The notes beneath the pieces are model-generated. The model was given only the letters and a program-made list of their open reading frames with translations. It did no database searches and was not told the origin of the DNA. Below are positions 4,667-5,721 of a stretch of 5,721 bases of DNA, one piece after another. Each line of letters begins with the position of its first letter. Position 1 is the first letter of the stretch. Location: the NCBI GenBank assembly GCA_031254175.1, contig JAIRUY010000045.1, positions 1-5,721 on the forward strand. Reading direction: 5' to 3'. The translations under genes were made by a program, and so were the position numbers. The stretch is from Treponema sp. Lineage in GTDB: Bacteria > Spirochaetota > Spirochaetia > Treponematales > Breznakiellaceae.

Positions 4667-4676
4667 TAACAATGCA

Positions 4677-4705
4677 ATTTTACTCTGCTTTTAACATGCT
4701 GTCAA
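4677..4705 (-). promoter_or_regulatory. sigma-70 promoter of tRNA-Val
   Basis: On the minus strand, TTGACA (4705-4700) and TAAAAT (4682-4677) are separated by exactly 17 bp: a perfect -35 box and five of six matches in the -10 box. The -35 lies in the last codons of the TIM-barrel gene, and the first three bases of the -10 are its TAA stop codon. Transcription would start near 4670, leaving a leader of about 15 nt before the tRNA. Such a strong promoter directly before a tRNA is as expected. Confidence 0.8.
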
Positions 4706-5672
4706 AAGCCACGTCAGAAGGCAAGAAATTTATGTTCTTTACAAAGTCACAGGCTTCTTTTGCACCGAATTCCCTGTTCATGCCGGAATCTTCCCATTCA
4801 ACAGAAAGCGGCCCTTTGTAATTTATCGCATTGAGTTCACGGATAATGCTCTCAAAATCAATATCCCCATGCCCAAGCGAACGAAAGTTCCAGCCGCGCT
4901 TTACATCTCCAAACGGCAAAAAAGAACCGAGTATACCTGCCCTGCCATCCAGGGTTACCGCCGCATCCTTCATATGAACATGCAGAATCTGCTTTGCAAA
5001 ATCCCGGATAAAAAGATGAGGGGAAATCCCCTGCCAGATCAAATGAGAAGGATCAAAGTTAAATCCCAAAGTTTTGCGGTTTTTAAATTCTTTAAGGAGC
5101 CGTTCCGCAGAATAGTAGTCAAAAGCAATTTCATTAGGATGCACTTCCAAGGCAAACTTAACGCCATTTTTGTCAAACTCGTCAAAAACAGGTGTCCAAT
5201 ATTTTACTATCTGTTTATACCCATCATCAATCATCTGCTCTGTAGTCTGGGGAAAAGAATACCAGTAAGGCCAGATAGGACTCCCCATAAAACCGGTAAC
5301 AATCTTTACTCCCAAATTCTTTGCGGCCGCCGCCGCATATTTCATTTCATGAATTGCCCATTTGCGGATTTCTTCCGGCTTTCCTGCAAGGTTTGACGGA
5401 ACAAAACTATTCAGGCGGGGATCCCAAGTATCACCTACACACTGCCCAATTAGATGAGTTCCAATGGCCCAAACTTTCAAGCCGTAATTTTTTAGGATAT
5501 TTTTGCGCTCTTCTACATACTTTAAATCTGTCGCCGCTTTTTTTAAATCCAGATGATCTCCCCAGCAGGCGATTTCAATACCGTCATAACCGAAAGACTT
5601 TGCTTTTTCACAAAAACTATCAAAGGGCATATCCGCCCACTGTCCTGAAAAAATAGTTACCGGTCTTGTCAT
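4680..5672 (-). CDS. sugar phosphate isomerase/epimerase-like TIM-barrel protein
   Basis: The 330-residue product belongs to the xylose isomerase-like TIM-barrel (AP_endonuc_2) superfamily, soluble metal-dependent enzymes that isomerise or epimerise sugars, inositol derivatives or related polyols. The barrel begins FGYDGIEIACWGDHLDL (27-43), a typical second strand. Likely metal and active-site residues are E176 in FALEVHPNE, D207 and H210 in FNFDPSHL, H233 in HVHMKDA, and E302 in LSVEWED. These follow the E-D-H-E order of ligands known from tagatose/psicose 3-epimerases and their relatives. There is no signal peptide. AGGAGG lies 6 bp before the ATG, fixing the start. The protein is longer than the 260-290 residues usual for the simplest members, with an insertion around 240-270. 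The substrate cannot be read from the sequence, and no neighbouring sugar genes are in the window. Confidence 0.85.
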   Translation of the reverse strand: MTRPVTIFSGQWADMPFDSFCEKAKSFGYDGIEIACWGDHLDLKKAATDLKYVEERKNILKNYGLKVWAIGTHLIGQCVGDTWDPRLNSFVPSNLAGKPEEIRKWAIHEMKYAAAAAKNLGVKIVTGFMGSPIWPYWYSFPQTTEQMIDDGYKQIVKYWTPVFDEFDKNGVKFALEVHPNEIAFDYYSAERLLKEFKNRKTLGFNFDPSHLIWQGISPHLFIRDFAKQILHVHMKDAAVTLDGRAGILGSFLPFGDVKRGWNFRSLGHGDIDFESIIRELNAINYKGPLSVEWEDSGMNREFGAKEACDFVKNINFLPSDVAFDSMLKAE

Positions 5673-5702
5673 TATTTCCTCCTAAGCAGATATATGAAAG
5701 CA

Positions 5703-5719
5703 GGGTTGTTTGAAAACCC
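5703..5719. other. small hairpin upstream of the TIM-barrel gene
   Basis: GGGTT (5703-5707) and AACCC (5715-5719) form a 5-bp stem with a 7-base loop at the right edge of the window, about 30 bp before the start codon of the minus-strand gene. It could be part of a leader, the end of a terminator, or the edge of another palindromic element: the minus-strand GGGTTTTCAAACAA resembles GGGTTTCCGAACAA in an arm of E2, with 12 of 14 positions matching. The window ends here, so this cannot be decided. Confidence 0.3.
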
Positions 5720-5721
5720 GG

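Noticed and set aside
4869..5656. Plus-strand open frames of 175 and 111 codons opposite the TIM-barrel gene
   Set aside because: They lie antisense to a well-supported gene with conserved motifs and a clear ribosome binding site; their translations resemble no family.

Overview
The window looks like chromosomal DNA from a flagellated bacterium, most likely a spirochete of the Treponema group. This is an inference from four things: a fliS and FlgN-like pair behind a near-consensus sigma-28 promoter, a DAACS-type transporter next to rsmG, a secreted ankyrin protein with a small beta-rich C-terminal domain, and moderate G+C content with dense gene packing. No sequence search was possible, so the genus is not proven.

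Layout. Positions 1-162 (+) hold the end of an M24 (Xaa-Pro aminopeptidase-like) metallopeptidase. A short intergenic stretch follows, with a possible degenerate palindromic element (177-247). Next come a divergent dicarboxylate/amino acid:cation symporter (282-1517, +) and, 17 bp later, rsmG (1535-2230, +). The 206-bp gap 2231-2436 is nearly filled by a 122-bp palindromic element (E1, 2269-2390), which ends directly against a sigma-28 promoter (2394-2420). That promoter drives fliS (2437-2883) and a FlgN-like export chaperone gene (2902-3450).

The right half is on the minus strand. Read 5' to 3', it holds a TIM-barrel sugar-phosphate isomerase/epimerase-like gene (5672-4680), a consensus sigma-70 promoter whose -10 box begins in that gene's stop codon, tRNA-Val(CAC) (4655-4583), a weak terminator, and an ankyrin-repeat secreted-protein gene (4515-3463). 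The last gene converges on the flagellar operon.

The most interesting signal is the palindromic element family. E1 and E2 (4381-4500) are 122 and 120 bp and share a near-identical 45-48-nt core that folds as a hairpin and is followed by GG and a T-run. Each core lies between two side hairpins whose arm sequence is repeated four times within one element but differs completely between the two elements. E2 sits in frame inside the signal-peptide region of the ankyrin gene: removing it restores a compact classical signal peptide. E1 sits immediately upstream of the fliS sigma-28 promoter without breaking it. This resembles in logic the Rickettsia palindromic elements that insert in frame into protein genes, but with a conserved core and element-specific arms.
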